Below, piece by piece: positions 11,451-22,096 of a stretch of DNA of 64,000 nt (its first letter is position 1; every line of letters starts with the position of its first letter). Origin of the DNA: Hsuehochloa calcarea (taxonomy: Eukaryota > Streptophyta > Magnoliopsida > Poales > Poaceae). A program made the translations under genes and the position numbers. Location of the stretch: the NCBI GenBank assembly GCA_036346395.1, contig CM070594.1:29731385-29795384 (forward strand), written 5' to 3'. The notes under the pieces were generated by a model that did not search any database, had not been told where the DNA came from, and worked only from the letters and a program-made list of their open reading frames with translations.

Positions 11451-11750
11451 CAGGTGAGGTGACCTGGTACGATTATACGCCGAGTATACAACCTGTTAGA
11501 CCTATTTTTAGAGCATTGCCTACACATGAATTAAGAGTATTAGGAATCGGAAAAAGAACAACGATTCATCCCCCACTTTGATTTTGAAAATAGAAAGGCA
11601 AAATTAAATAATTAATAAAAGTAGAGTATAAGAACATGGTAAACATGGTTAGAATATTAATAACAATATATATATATCAAGTGCTTCATTAATTTGGAAG
11701 CATGCATACATCTGTGTGTTAATTGTCTTGCCTCGTTCGTTTGTGTCCAG
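11451..11750. other. AT-rich spacer / probable intron
   Basis: No reading frame. Contains a short (TA)n run near 11668-11680. It ends in a good acceptor context (TTTGTGTCCAG at 11740-11750) for the exon that follows. Confidence 0.4.
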
Positions 11751-11864
11751 TGCTGTGCCCTCTGCGCTACTACCAGCACAAGCATCCGGTCAACCCACTG
11801 CTGCTCGGTCTCTTCACCGTCGCCATCAGCTTTGCAGTCGGCATGACATGCGCCTTCACCAGCG
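11751..11864 (+). pseudogene. BI1/LFG (TMBIM)-type membrane protein, single exon
   Basis: Bounded by a CAG acceptor ending at 11750 and a GTAAGA donor starting at 11865, this 114-bp exon encodes PLRYYQHKHPVNPLLLGL then FTVAISFAVGMTCAFTSG. That matches transmembrane segments of plant BAX-inhibitor-1-like/LIFEGUARD proteins, multi-pass ER or tonoplast proteins that restrain cell death. The exon is open and both splice sites look good. No neighbouring exon was found before the hAT region or between here and the Mutator-like element at 12471, nor in the few kilobases beyond it. It is therefore either a gene fragment moved here, or a gene dismembered by transposons. The protein family is clear; the status is an inference. 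Confidence 0.7.
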
Positions 11865-12461
11865 GTAAGAATACCTCCGTTTTCTTGTTCCTTTCTCTAA
11901 ATCATGGTTAGTTTCTCCGCCGTCGGGATGAATTTATGCATTTGGTCTAATTGAGCATCCGAAATAGCTGTGCGTGTAAATTGGTTATCGTAATTAACGA
12001 GCTGCTTTCATTATGAATCGCATGCTTGCTTGCGCCATTCACTAAAATCATGTTAGATATGTGTGCTTTGATGATATTAATTAATGGAAGTCGCTCCTTG
12101 CATTAGGAATCCTCTGCTTTCTTGCTTGTCTCTAAATCATTGCTCGATATGTTGGCATGGATGAATTTTCCATTTGGTGTAGTTGAGCATCCAAAACAGT
12201 TATGCAAGATGATGCGTGATATATAGTAATGAATGGAAACCACTCTTAACATTATGATTACTGAAGATGACATGAGTCAACTTCTCGCAGAGCTGTTGAG
12301 AGGCACTTGCAGACGTTCTCTCACAGGGAAAAGAAGAAGATAGTCAGAAGTTTCTTCAAGTAATGGTGTCTGCATTCTGCATCCCAGTTTGGCTGGTGCA
12401 CATGGGATGCCTTTTACACCGATGTTACTGTTGAAGGGGTGAAGGAAGGATTAAAGAGGTA
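11865..12461. repeat. intron-like sequence with a diverged internal duplication
   Basis: Downstream of the BI1-like donor. About 11879-11975 and about 12116-12215 are alike (TCTCTAAATCAT, GGATGAATTT, CATTTGGT, TTGAGCATCC in the same order), so roughly 240 bp was duplicated in tandem and then diverged. No coding potential is seen. Confidence 0.55.
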
Positions 12462-12470
12462 TTATTTACC
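12462..12470. repeat. 9-bp target-site duplication, left of MULE
   Basis: TTATTTACC here and at 15967-15975, directly abutting the inverted repeats. Nine bases is the standard duplication length for Mutator-like elements. Confidence 0.92.
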
Positions 12471-12712
12471 GGCAGCGGATCAGGTGGAAACCACCGTAGC
12501 TGTGCAAACTTAGAAACTATGTATCAAGACCCTAGGAGGCTGATCGGATGGCTGCAGATGGAGGTGGGTGCGTTTTACACTTAAACGCCCGCAATTAGGA
12601 AATCTAATCCCCTTTTTTTGCGAAAACCCCCCAGCAAACAGCCGCAGGAAGCCAGAAAAACACATCGCCGCTGGGTTCTCAATCTCGTGTCGTTTCGCCT
12701 GGGCGCCGGCGG
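12471..12712. repeat. MULE left terminal inverted repeat
   Basis: Matches the reverse complement of 15725-15966 almost base for base for about 200 bp (to ACATCGCCGCTG near 12672) and with gaps to about 12712. It differs by about one substitution near 12589 and by a one-base T-run difference. Confidence 0.9.
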
Positions 12713-13239
12713 CGGCTCTGCAGGACGATGTGGTCGTGCCTTGCCCGGAGGCGGTCGCGGTTGGTGCGGATGTAGGTGGCGGCGAACTCCGCGTCAGAGA
12801 GGATGGCGGCGAGCGTCGACGACACGAGATCCGCCTGCGACGGCGTCCCCGCCCCGCCTTCATTTCGATTCGATTCATCATCTATACTCCATACGGCTCA
12901 ACCACATGGAGGAAATGACGACGTCATGCATGTATATACTAGTATACAAGATGTTGTTGCATTGGTGGAAAACCCAAAGATGTGCACGCCGAAATGGCGG
13001 ATTAGTACTTGTTTACCTCGTTGCCTAGTATCCAGCTTCAGATTCACCACAAAATTGAAAATGATTAACTAAATTCTCCACTTCAAAAGGAATTGACATA
13101 TACATGTGACTACTTCATAGGATCAAAATTCTTCTTATGCAGGTAGAGTCAAACTAGAATAAAAAAAAGGAGCGAACTCCAGACATTAACTAGAGTACAT
13201 TGTTCAATTCATCTCAAAAGGTTACACGAACTTGAAATA

Positions 13240-15475
13240 TCAGCCAACAACATTGTTTGGGCAATTTCGTGCATCATGATCCCCTTCTTGCTTACATTTT
13301 CGACACGTCCGTTTACTTCTACCCTTACTTCCTGCCTTCTTCTCTTTGCTCTTCTTAATTCTTTTGCATCTCCCTTTCGAGTTGATATCATTTGGTGGAT
13401 GTATATCGACCTCATTTGGAATTTTACTACCAAGGAAAGATTCATATTCATCCTGTTTTTGAACTGTCGTAGCAGGCGTGATCTTTTGGAGAGGTTGTAC
13501 TAGGTTCGATAAACTAGAATATAAAAAGTCCATTCCTTGTTCAGAGTTCTTGGCCATTTGAATAAGATCTTCAAACTTGTTGCGTGAATCTGAAATCTTT
13601 TTCTGCATCGCCACCTCCATAGGATCGTTAGGCTTTTCATCTAGTAGGTTACCTTCCTCATCAAAGAATAGTTCCCTGTACAATTGAAGATCTGATCAAG
13701 ACTATTGTACAAAACTGTAAATGAAAGGAAAGTTGGACTATAAGTGATCAGAGAAGGAAAGAAAACAGCCATAGAAAAAATATCATACAGTACACACCTT
13801 TTACATCTTTTCTCCCATCGCTTCATAATATAAATCGATGGTATCTCATTTTGCTTCTCGGCTCTAAGCACTTGTACGATATGACGACATGGGATGCCAT
13901 AGGACTCATAAAATTTACAGGAGCACCTACCGAACATGTTCGACTTGTTCATTTGAACAACTCGATCTTTTCCAGATAGGCTGCTGATGGTGAAACATTT
14001 TATATCTTCACACTCCGAAATACCTTGAATAATGCAATGGTCTCTTGCAGCTACGATTTGTTCCTGAAATTTACTGAAAACTTCATGTGTATATATCACA
14101 CTACATTGCTTCTCCATGGCCCATGGTGTCATCAATTTAGGAGTGGTGTGAAGACTTGCATTGTCGGCTTTCAACTCCTCTTGGCGCTGGCACTCCAAAG
14201 CTGTGTCAAACCTTAGCCAGAACTCGACAAAGGTCAACTTTCTACGAATGAAACGGTTAAAAAAAGAATTTGCACTCTCCGAACGTGATGTAGTCCTAAG
14301 CATTCCTGCTAGAGGTATGTCCAAAAAATATACCGGAATCCATGAGTCACGAATAGCAAACCTAGTGGAAAACCAATCATTTCCCATGAGGTCATAATCT
14401 GTTATGATAGAATTCCATTCTGACACAAAATCATCTGAATTCTCAGTCCCCCAAACACACTTGTTTAGTCTTTCCCAAAAATTTTCATCTTTTCTTAAAG
14501 AGGGCCCGACCTTCTCAGATACCTTTGCAAGTGATGATTGACTCCAGTAAATGGCACAAATTTCATGTTATACTGGTTGGTGGTATATGTTGCATCTACC
14601 GAAACCACATCACCAAAAACACTATAGTTTTTCCTGCATAAAGCATCTGCCCAAAATACACGAACAAGTCGTCCTTGTTCATCCACCATAAACTCATAAA
14701 AGAAGGCTGGATTTACTTCCTTTTTTCGCTCAAGTTGTGCCACAAACATTTGTGCATCTGCATCCTTGATTTTGGTTCTGAGGTCACGGTAATAGTTTTT
14801 CAAATCCATTAGTGTGCACCCAACATTCTGAAACCCACCCTCACTGACATGGAGAAGTCGATATGCCTGTGAGGTGCCAATGCTAGCCTTATGACAATTG
14901 AACAAAGTACTCTTAGCCCTCTCACTGACATTACGGTTGGATCTTAGCAAATGCCTCTTATCTGGCGACACAAAACCATGGCTGTGATTCTCAACCATTG
15001 AAGTTATTCGATACTTTTTGTCACTGTCGAGCTTGACAACAATATGTGCCTCACAACCACATCTGGTTTCCATCACATTATGTGTCTTTCTTTTTTTCCC
15101 CGAATCATCAATAACATTTGTTACGTTCTCCTTTCTATACCCTTCCCTTGAACAATAATACCTCTTGAATAATATTTCCTCATTTTGCTTCTTGTGCTGA
15201 CCAACACGAACAGAGAAACCAGCTTCATGTGCATACGACTTGTAAAAGTTCTCCACATCTGTGAGTGTATCAAAGATCATTCCAACCATTGGCTTCAAAG
15301 ATTTTGGCCGTGGTGTGCTTGGATGTTCAAGGTCGGCTCCAACTCCGGCGTCGACGGAGACGACGACATGATCCTCAACGGCATCAACGGCATGATCCAT
15401 GGCGGCGGCCTCGACGGACACGGGATCAACGGCGATGACGGCATCAACGGCAACGTCACGCGCGCCGGACTCCAT
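13240..15475 (-). pseudogene. MULE transposase, FAR1-related, with catalytic-domain deletion
   Basis: Starts at 15475 after the right TIR. About residues 65-165 form a FAR1-type DNA-binding domain (FYKSYAHEAGFSVR, then Cys/His residues as in CGCEAH and NHSHGF). The MULE catalytic region begins with VFWADALCRKNYSVFGDVV and SVDATYTTNQYNM (first catalytic Asp). The frame breaks at about 14500-14530, where family members carry roughly 70 more residues including the second Asp; sequence resumes with SEKVGPSL and FWERLNKCVWG. A SWIM finger (CSCKFYESYGIPCRH) lies near 13900. An intron with GT..AG fits 13676-13797, followed by a last exon with a basic, zinc-knuckle-like end (CRKCKQEG, then NCP). FAR1/FHY3 light-signalling factors are domesticated relatives, but the TIRs and TSD show this is the transposon form. 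Confidence 0.88.
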
Positions 15476-15724
15476 GGCGGCGGCGGCGTAGACTCACGGC
15501 GCAGCTCTTGACGAGCCTCCTCTGCCTACGGACTCACGTATGAGATAAGATCAGACTCACGTAAGAGACTCACGTAAGCATCACACTAGCGTCATTTAAC
15601 AAGAGCGAGATTGAACAAGAGGAGCATACTCACGTGCGATTCGAGCAGACTCCACGGCGGACTCGAACGGCAGCGTCACGGCGAATCACCCCGCTCGCCA
15701 AGAACACAGAGCGCCGCCCACGCC

Positions 15725-15966
15725 AAAGCGAGATCCAGGGGCGCCGGCGACGCGAAAGCGAAACAGCGGCGATGTGTTTTTCTGGCTTCCTGCGGCTGTT
15801 TGCTGGGGGGTTTTCGCAAAAAAAGGGGATTAGATTTCCTAATTGCAGGCGTTTAAGTGTAAAACGCACCCACCTCCATCTGCAGCCATCCGATCAGCCT
15901 CCTAGGGTCTTGATACATAGTTTCTAAGTTTGCACAGCTACGGTGGTTTCCACCTGATCCGCTGCC
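15725..15966. repeat. MULE right terminal inverted repeat
   Basis: Inverted partner of 12471-12712; the outer end CTGCC at 15962-15966 abuts the TSD. Confidence 0.9.
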
Positions 15967-15975
15967 TTATTTACC
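15967..15975. repeat. 9-bp target-site duplication, right of MULE
   Basis: TTATTTACC, identical to 12462-12470. Confidence 0.92.
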
Positions 15976-17700
15976 AATAGCACATATTTCCCCAGTACTA
16001 ATGCTTATCATATGAAATTACAGAGGTATGCTAATAATGATGGCATGACTTCACCCAAGAAATAATAAATGTATGATGTGTTGTCATGCCCACTACTGTT
16101 TGATTACTATTTCAGTCCTTTTTTGTGTGTTGCGTGTAATCATCTGCAATTAATTAAGATCCGCTTGCACATGTACTAGAGCTATGTCAAGATCTGACGC
16201 GCGTACTGCTTGTTGGTTTCATTTGGATTTTTCAGAGTAAGTACCATCTTTCTAGCCCTCCAATATATGTATGGACAATTGAAGAAAAAAAATCTGATTA
16301 GAGAGCCTTTTCATAAAGCCTGATCAATGATACAACAAAGACCACTCACATATAATCGGATACAATCAATTGAACAGTAACTCATCAAGGTTTCAACTGT
16401 CCATTTTATGATTTTTTTTTCTTGCTAATAATCTTGTCAAGAGGTTGATTACGAGTTGAAACAACATGAAATGTACACAATAAGAACGAGCTTAATTTTT
16501 AAATACCAGTATGAACAATTCGGCATTGCATTCATAATGAGATGCTTCGGTCTGTGGTTGTATCATTTGTGTTTTACTAATGCCCGTTATAATAAAATGG
16601 CAGGACTTCACCCTACTTGAAGTTGATGACTCAGATGCTTCGGTCACTTGATGATGTATGCTTTTGGAGAAGAGTAGAATCATTTAATGATGTGTAAAGA
16701 AATGTTATAAGCAATTAAGCATTAGCATGAATAGAGTTGTTTTTGTAAGAATTGTATTTGATGACTAGGTTATTGTTGGATGAAACTGAGAGAGACTATT
16801 TGCTTTATTTTTGTAAAATATATCTTTGGAATTCACTGGATATTTTTCTCCTTTCCAAAATTTATTTTATTTTCTTTGGGTATTTTTCTATTTTAAATAT
16901 TTTTTTCGTGAGTTATTCCAGATTTTAGTGATTTTTTTAAATAATATCATGAATTTTTCATATTTGAGTGAGTTTAAAAAATCAAAATTCGTGATTTTTT
17001 TCTTAGTGATGTTTCCTGGTTTGCAGTGCATGTTCAAAGGAAAATATCAAATAATGAATTAATGATAGGAGCTGCAGTCCATGGGCTGTTAGGTCGGCCT
17101 GGTGCCCACCATGGTTTTGCCCATTCACATGGTTGGACCGAAATGGTGGAAAATGGGTTGGTTTGGTTTGATTTAGGATGTTGGCTTCTTTTTTATACTT
17201 TGGGTGGGTTTAGAACCATTAGCAGGCCACACACGATAATAAAAATAATATTATACTCCCGCACATGATCTTTTAGAATGTGTTTGGATACCGAGGATGA
17301 TTTAGAATGGATCGAATGATTCATCTAATACAAGTTTAGTGTTTGGTTGGTGGGATATAATGATACAAGATTTTGTTTAGTTGGTTGGATTGGATGATCC
17401 CACTATTTTATTTTCTTCCTTCTCCTTTTCCTTTTCTTTTCTTCCTCTCTTTTTTTTATCCTCCTTTCCTTCCTTTCTTTTCCTTTTTTTTCTCCCTAGT
17501 CAGCCAAAAGTGAACAGGCAGTATTCAGAAACAACACTTACAAGAAATAGAATAACATGGCCGAAAAGACACGGACCAGGATATCTGACCTGTGGGTTTA
17601 CTTCCTCAACGCAGAGGATGCGGTTCCCATTCCATTTCCCTCCACTAACATGTTCAAATGCAAAAAGGTACACTTTCTCAGGTCCCCTCCACATATTCCT
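15976..17700. other. intergenic; pyrimidine tract, no gene supported
   Basis: AT-rich spacer between the MULE and the 3' side of the SWP73 gene. Bases 17400-17496 are an almost pure C/T tract, which creates a meaningless Phe/Ser-rich frame. A minus-strand frame at 17500-17736 looks protein-like (LSFVTESTRNMWRGPEKV) and has a GTAAGT-like donor, but I do not recognise it. No tRNA or transposon terminus was seen. Confidence 0.4.
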
Positions 17701-18026
17701 CGTTGACTCAGTGACAAATGACAATCCATTCAGCAATCAGCATCATACAAAGCAACCTTGCGGTCACATATATTCAGTAGATAGACCGAGTTAAACACAT
17801 TTCCAGTTCAACGTTGAACATGATAAGTACTTCCATCATAGTTAGGGATCACATATAACACAAACATACCGTAGCTAACTCATTTAGACAAAGGAGGCAC
17901 ACCTGCCAAGATCCTTCACAACAGCAAACAAATCTCCGGACACTAACAGCTCTGAATTTTACTAATACGGAACAGATAATTTGTCTCTACTCTCTACACC
18001 AAAAGGGCACTACAGCAATCCATTCC
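17701..18026 (-). other. probable 3' UTR of the SWP73 gene
   Basis: Follows the stop at 18027-18029 on the minus strand; T-rich and non-coding, as expected of a plant 3' UTR. No clear AATAAA signal was pinned down, so the end is approximate. Confidence 0.45.
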
Positions 18027-19730
18027 TTATGAACCGCCAGCACCAGCACCAGCACCTGGGCCCTCATTGCCGCCAGCCGGTTTGCGGTTCAAATATCTTA
18101 TAACAGCGTCCTCAACCCTATTTCAATGCGGAATGGAAGATCATTTAGTCAGCATATGAATATATATGATCTATTCAAGCAGTAAACACAATAAGTAAAG
18201 CCTAGGCATTGCTTGAGCGTACCATGGTTGGTTATAGAAGTCCGCACGTCTTTCCCTTTCAACATTCCTATTCGCTTCACCAGCAACCAGCTTCAAATCT
18301 TTGCTCTGAGACGCTATCAACGCATTGATGAACTCCACTGGGGACTGGCTGAACCCAAGGAAGAATGCCCTCCTCCTGCGGTGCTCATGGATCTTCTTGA
18401 TCGAAGCAGATATCACCTCATCGCATGCCTCAATGTCCTTGTGCTTCTCGGTATTGGCAAGAAATGTTGCCATCTCCTTCTGCAGTGGGAAAGGAACATC
18501 CACCAGCACATCATAGCAAACACTGGCGTGTGCGCCATTCCCCGATAACTTAATCTTGTGCTCCAAGTTGATGGACGGTGGAGGAGAGAGATGCTGCGAT
18601 ATCTTCTGCGACAGCATCGCAAACCTCATCTTATCCTCCCCGAAGACCTTCTTCAATTGGGGGTCGCACATGAAGTACGAAGGATCACTTGGGTTCTGCA
18701 GCTTCTTTGCCTTGATGTACTGCCAGAGGGCAGCGATAACCCTAGCACGAGTATCCACCTCAACCCCGAGCACCTCCATTAGTGCCTGCGACAGCTTGAA
18801 CTTCTCGGGGTTATAATTCATCTCCAGACGGATATTCGCAACAAACTCCTTATCCCCTTTCCTCTTCACCTCGAACCCTTCCTGCGGGGCGGCAGACCGC
18901 GCATTCTCCCAAATGATCAGCGGATTCTCCGGATACAGAGATGGGTCCAGCGCAATCGTCACCCTCTTGAAGAACGAGGAGAATTTCGGGTAGACCGGGT
19001 TGTGCTTCGGCACGACGCTAGCAGGGTCCAGCTCCGCACCGTCCTCGAGCACGCGGCCGATGACCTTGAGGGACCAGGTGGGCGGCTCCGCGTTCTTGGC
19101 CGGCGGGATGGTGCGCGGCGCCTGGTTGGCGAAGGTGTTGAAGACGTAGATGCGGAGCGTGCGCTGGAGCGAGGGCGGCATCTTGAGCGCTTCCTGGATG
19201 TCCACCTTCTTGCGCGCGAGCGCCGCGTCGACGCGGGCCTCGAACTCGAGCAGCTGCGTGTAGAGCGCGGACTCCGGGAGCAGCGCGGCGACGCGGTCGG
19301 GGAGCTGCTTCTCCGGCAACTTGCGCTTCTTGTTGCGCCGCGCGGCGGGGGTGAGGTCGACGCCGCCAGAGTTGGCGGCCGCCATGGCAGCCTTGTATGC
19401 GGCGGCCGAGGCCGCCGCAGCAGCGGAGGAGGTGGGGGCCGGGGGACGCGACGGGGGCTTCTGGGGAGGGCGTTTGGCGGAGGCCGCGGCGGCGGCGGCG
19501 GCGGCCATAAGGGGCGTCTGTGGGGAGGAGGCGGCGCCCATGTGGATCTGGAAGGAGGGGTTGTGGGGAGGCGGCGTGTGGAAGAGGCCCTGGAAGGGGG
19601 AGCCGGCGAGGGAGGGGGGGCGGAGGTGCGTGAGGGGGGTCGCCGGGGAGCTGCCGGGTGGCGGCAGCTGCTGCGGAGGGCGCGGCTGGGTGGGGGTAGC
19701 GGCCGGGTTGGGGTTGCCGCCGGTGGCCAT
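18027..19730 (-). CDS. SWP73: SWI/SNF chromatin-remodelling subunit, SWP73/BAF60 family (SWIB domain)
   Basis: Two exons: 19730-18223 and 18117-18027, 532 residues, normal for the family. The intron begins GTACGC and ends TAG; the splice splits a Trp codon (QP-W-VED) and gives the conserved tail AVIRYLNRKP followed by a Gly/Ala/Pro run. Residues 1-125 are Pro/Ala-rich with an Ala tract (75-85); 131-137 (RRNKKRK) is a likely nuclear signal. The SWIB/MDM2-type domain spans about 304-383 (NYNPEKFKLSQALMEVLG to KISQHLSPP). A charged helical region (ERERRADF) precedes the end. BAF60/SWP73 proteins link the remodelling ATPase to transcription factors in the nucleus. The start is the first ATG in good context (ACCATGG) with no upstream in-frame alternative. 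No break or premature stop is present: this is the only gene here that looks functional. Confidence 0.95.
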
Positions 19731-19860
19731 GGTCGAGATCCGGTGTGGAGGGATCTGGGAGCTAGGGTTTCGGGAGGGAGGGAGGGGGAGTTAGGTGAGC
19801 GAGGAGGTTTCGGGGAGAATGTGGGGGTGGTAGTTGGGCCTTACTTGTGGGCCGGCCTGG
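19731..19860 (-). promoter_or_regulatory. SWP73 leader and proximal promoter: telo-box and TGGGCC motifs
   Basis: On the minus strand the leader carries AAACCCTAG (telo-box; plus strand 19762-19770) beside a pure C/T tract (19771-19793). Plus-strand TGGGCC motifs lie at 19835-19840 and 19848-19853, upstream of the gene. The pair telo-box plus site II-like TGGGCC is known from broadly expressed plant genes (ribosomal protein, cell-cycle genes). That this promoter is active in dividing cells is an inference. No TATA box is evident. Confidence 0.6.
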
Positions 19861-20905
19861 GCAGTGGAGCCTTAGGCTCTATGTTTTTGGCCTTTTTTCA
19901 GTTTCGTGTTTTCCGAAAACGAGGGAAATTCTCGTCTAAAAAAGATGAGCGAAATTTCAATACTGAGCATATTTCGGATTGTACCTTACTAATTAAGCAC
20001 TTAGAACTTGTCGAGAATTTTACCAGAAACACTTCAATTTCCACATGAATCTCCAAACGGGGCCTTAAGCGTCTGATGGGAGATAAGGCTTGAATCCTAG
20101 CATCTGCAAATTATAGGCTCGTGCTCGGGGGCCGTTCGGCCTTCGAGTGCGATCTTGCGACGGGATACCACCCGGCCGTTACATCCAATTTAATCGGACG
20201 ACTACATCAAGTCGACTGCTGCCACGTGATTGCTATCCTTCCACAGACGCGACTACTCCCAACGCGCGATTTCTTCCGTGTCGAGTGAGCCTACTGCCCT
20301 CGAGATTTCTCCGCCGCCCTCCGTCGCGTGAATCGAGCAAGCTGAACACAAGCGAGACTACGCCGTGCTCCGTCGAGAAAACACATTGACGGTGCGCGAA
20401 TGAGACCTCGCGGCTGGTGTGCGGGACATATCGTCGCCACGCCATCCTCTGTCGTGCAAGCAGGAGCTTTAAACTTCATCACCGTTGTGCGTTGCAGTGT
20501 CTCTGTGTACCCATTTCGGGTCTAATGGTGGTTTCGCAGAAGTTGCATGTAATATGTTCGATGAAATGTCTGTGTCTGTACCCATTATTTGATGGTGTTT
20601 TTTTCAGCAGTTTTTTGTTGCCTCGACGTTGCATGTAGTCGGTTTGATTAAATCCCTCCATATGGTTTCTCTGCATAGTTTTCCGGGCAAGGACAAGGGC
20701 CTCCTTCCTGAGCAGAGTAAGAAGCTCAAGATATTGATGTTAGAAGCTTTTGTTGCTAAGATGGTCCAAAAGTGACCATATTCCTTTATCATAGAAATGA
20801 AACTTACGTTAAACTCGCATGGAATTTCATCAAGCTTTTTCTCTCTCTCGAAACTATTTTTCTAGCATAGAACCAAACTAAATCATCTTAATATTTGTAT
20901 GAAAC
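19861..20905. other. intergenic, nothing recognised
   Basis: Region upstream of SWP73. GC-rich at 20100-20450, then AT-rich. Short open frames here show no recognisable protein. Confidence 0.4.
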
Positions 20906-21121
20906 ATGACTGAAACATCTTGAAACTTGCATCATGCTTATTGGAACAACTACTTAAAACTTGACTGAAGCATGCTGAAACTTGATTGAAACATCATGAA
21001 ACTAGATTGAGACATGTTGAAGCTTGGATGAAACTTTCCCCACTTTTTCTATAGAAGATTAAAACTAGATTGAAACTTGCATGAAACTACTATGAAACTT
21101 TACTGGAACATCTTGAAACTT
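20906..21121. repeat. degenerate GAAACTTG/GAAACAT minisatellite
   Basis: Words TGAAACTTG, TGAAACAT, TGAAACTA and ACTGAAAC recur about every 10-20 bp, roughly fifteen times. The array ends exactly where the LTR-C terminus TGTAGCACCCC begins at 21123. Confidence 0.65.
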
Positions 21122-22091
21122 GTGTAGCACCCCAATTTTCGTGTCTTTTAAAGGTTTTCTAAATGAAAATAATCATTTGGATTCTTCTCGAATAAATCCA
21201 GCTTAAATTAAAATTTCAAAAATTAAGAAGGATTTATCTGATTAATCAAACATTAATCATGAGCTGAAAGTATTTTATTTGGATCTTGCATATTAAAATA
21301 TGTATCAAAATTTGTTGGAATTTTCTGAATTTATTTGGCATTTCCTTGGATTTATTTGAATTATCAACATTTCTGACAATCCAAAATCAATCCTTAATCA
21401 CATTTGTCATGTGTGCGAATTCTCTATGGCCCATTTCCTTTCCCTCTTTCTTCGCGGGCCGCGCAACCTAGCTACCTTTTGTGGTCGCCCATCCCAAGGC
21501 CACCTTCTCCTCTCTTCTCTTTAGGCCTTGGCCCATTTCTTTTTCCCCGCAGGTCTGTGTTCCCTCTCCCTTCCTCTAGCCCGTTTCACCACCAGTCCAA
21601 CCGGCCAAGCTCGCCTCTCAAACCCTAACCCTAGCAGCTCCTTGACCGTGTCGCCACCGCCCTTGGTATCCATGAGCTGCACGTCTCCCATGGCCATAAA
21701 TAGCCTGGCCAACCTCGTTCCATGTGCACCTCGTTCTACCACATCGATGCCCTAGCTGCCACCATCAAAGACATTGTCGTGGTGCCACAAATCATTGTCG
21801 GAGTTGGAGCTTCTCCGCCGCCGCCATTGATGCCGACCCCGATTTCCATCCTCGCCTTTCTTCACTGCCGTAGCGTTCCTCATCCTCTCGGATTCGTCCA
21901 CATTGGCATCGATCTAATCTCAAGGTATCGTCCCTTCTCCTTGATCCAAATCATCGTCGTTGTCCCCTTCAAGCTCGGGCGCCGCTGCCATTGATGCCGC
22001 TTCCGAGCTCCAAACTCGTCGGTGAGCCTCTCCCCTCCACCGTGACTTCTGCTTCCCCTTTCTTCTTTGATACTTGTGACACCATCCCTGA

Positions 22092-22096
22092 CGATC
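22092..22096. repeat. TSD CGATC, left of Gypsy-B
   Basis: CGATC here and at 27255-27259 flank the two outer LTR ends of Gypsy-B. Confidence 0.9.

Larger units (their letters stand above)
12471..15966 (-). mobile_element. Mutator-like element (MULE), FAR1/Jittery type, 3496 bp
   Basis: Long terminal inverted repeats start GGCAGCGGATCAGGTGGAAA at each end and a 9-bp TSD (TTATTTACC) flanks them. Inside lies one minus-strand gene for a FAR1-related transposase with a SWIM zinc finger and a zinc-knuckle tail. The termini are nearly identical, which points to a fairly recent insertion. The transposase has an internal deletion, so the copy would need another enzyme to move. Confidence 0.95.

Noticed and set aside
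17500..17736. Minus-strand frame of 78 codons with a donor-like site
   Set aside because: Looks protein-like but matches nothing I know, and lies next to the probable SWP73 3' UTR. Not enough support for a gene.
17381..17794. Plus-strand frame rich in Ser/Phe
   Set aside because: Created by a C/T tract; no recognisable protein.
19002..20048. Plus-strand 348-codon frame, Gly/Arg-rich
   Set aside because: It is antisense to the SWP73 first exon. Its composition follows from the GC-rich codons of that gene, and it shows no domain.
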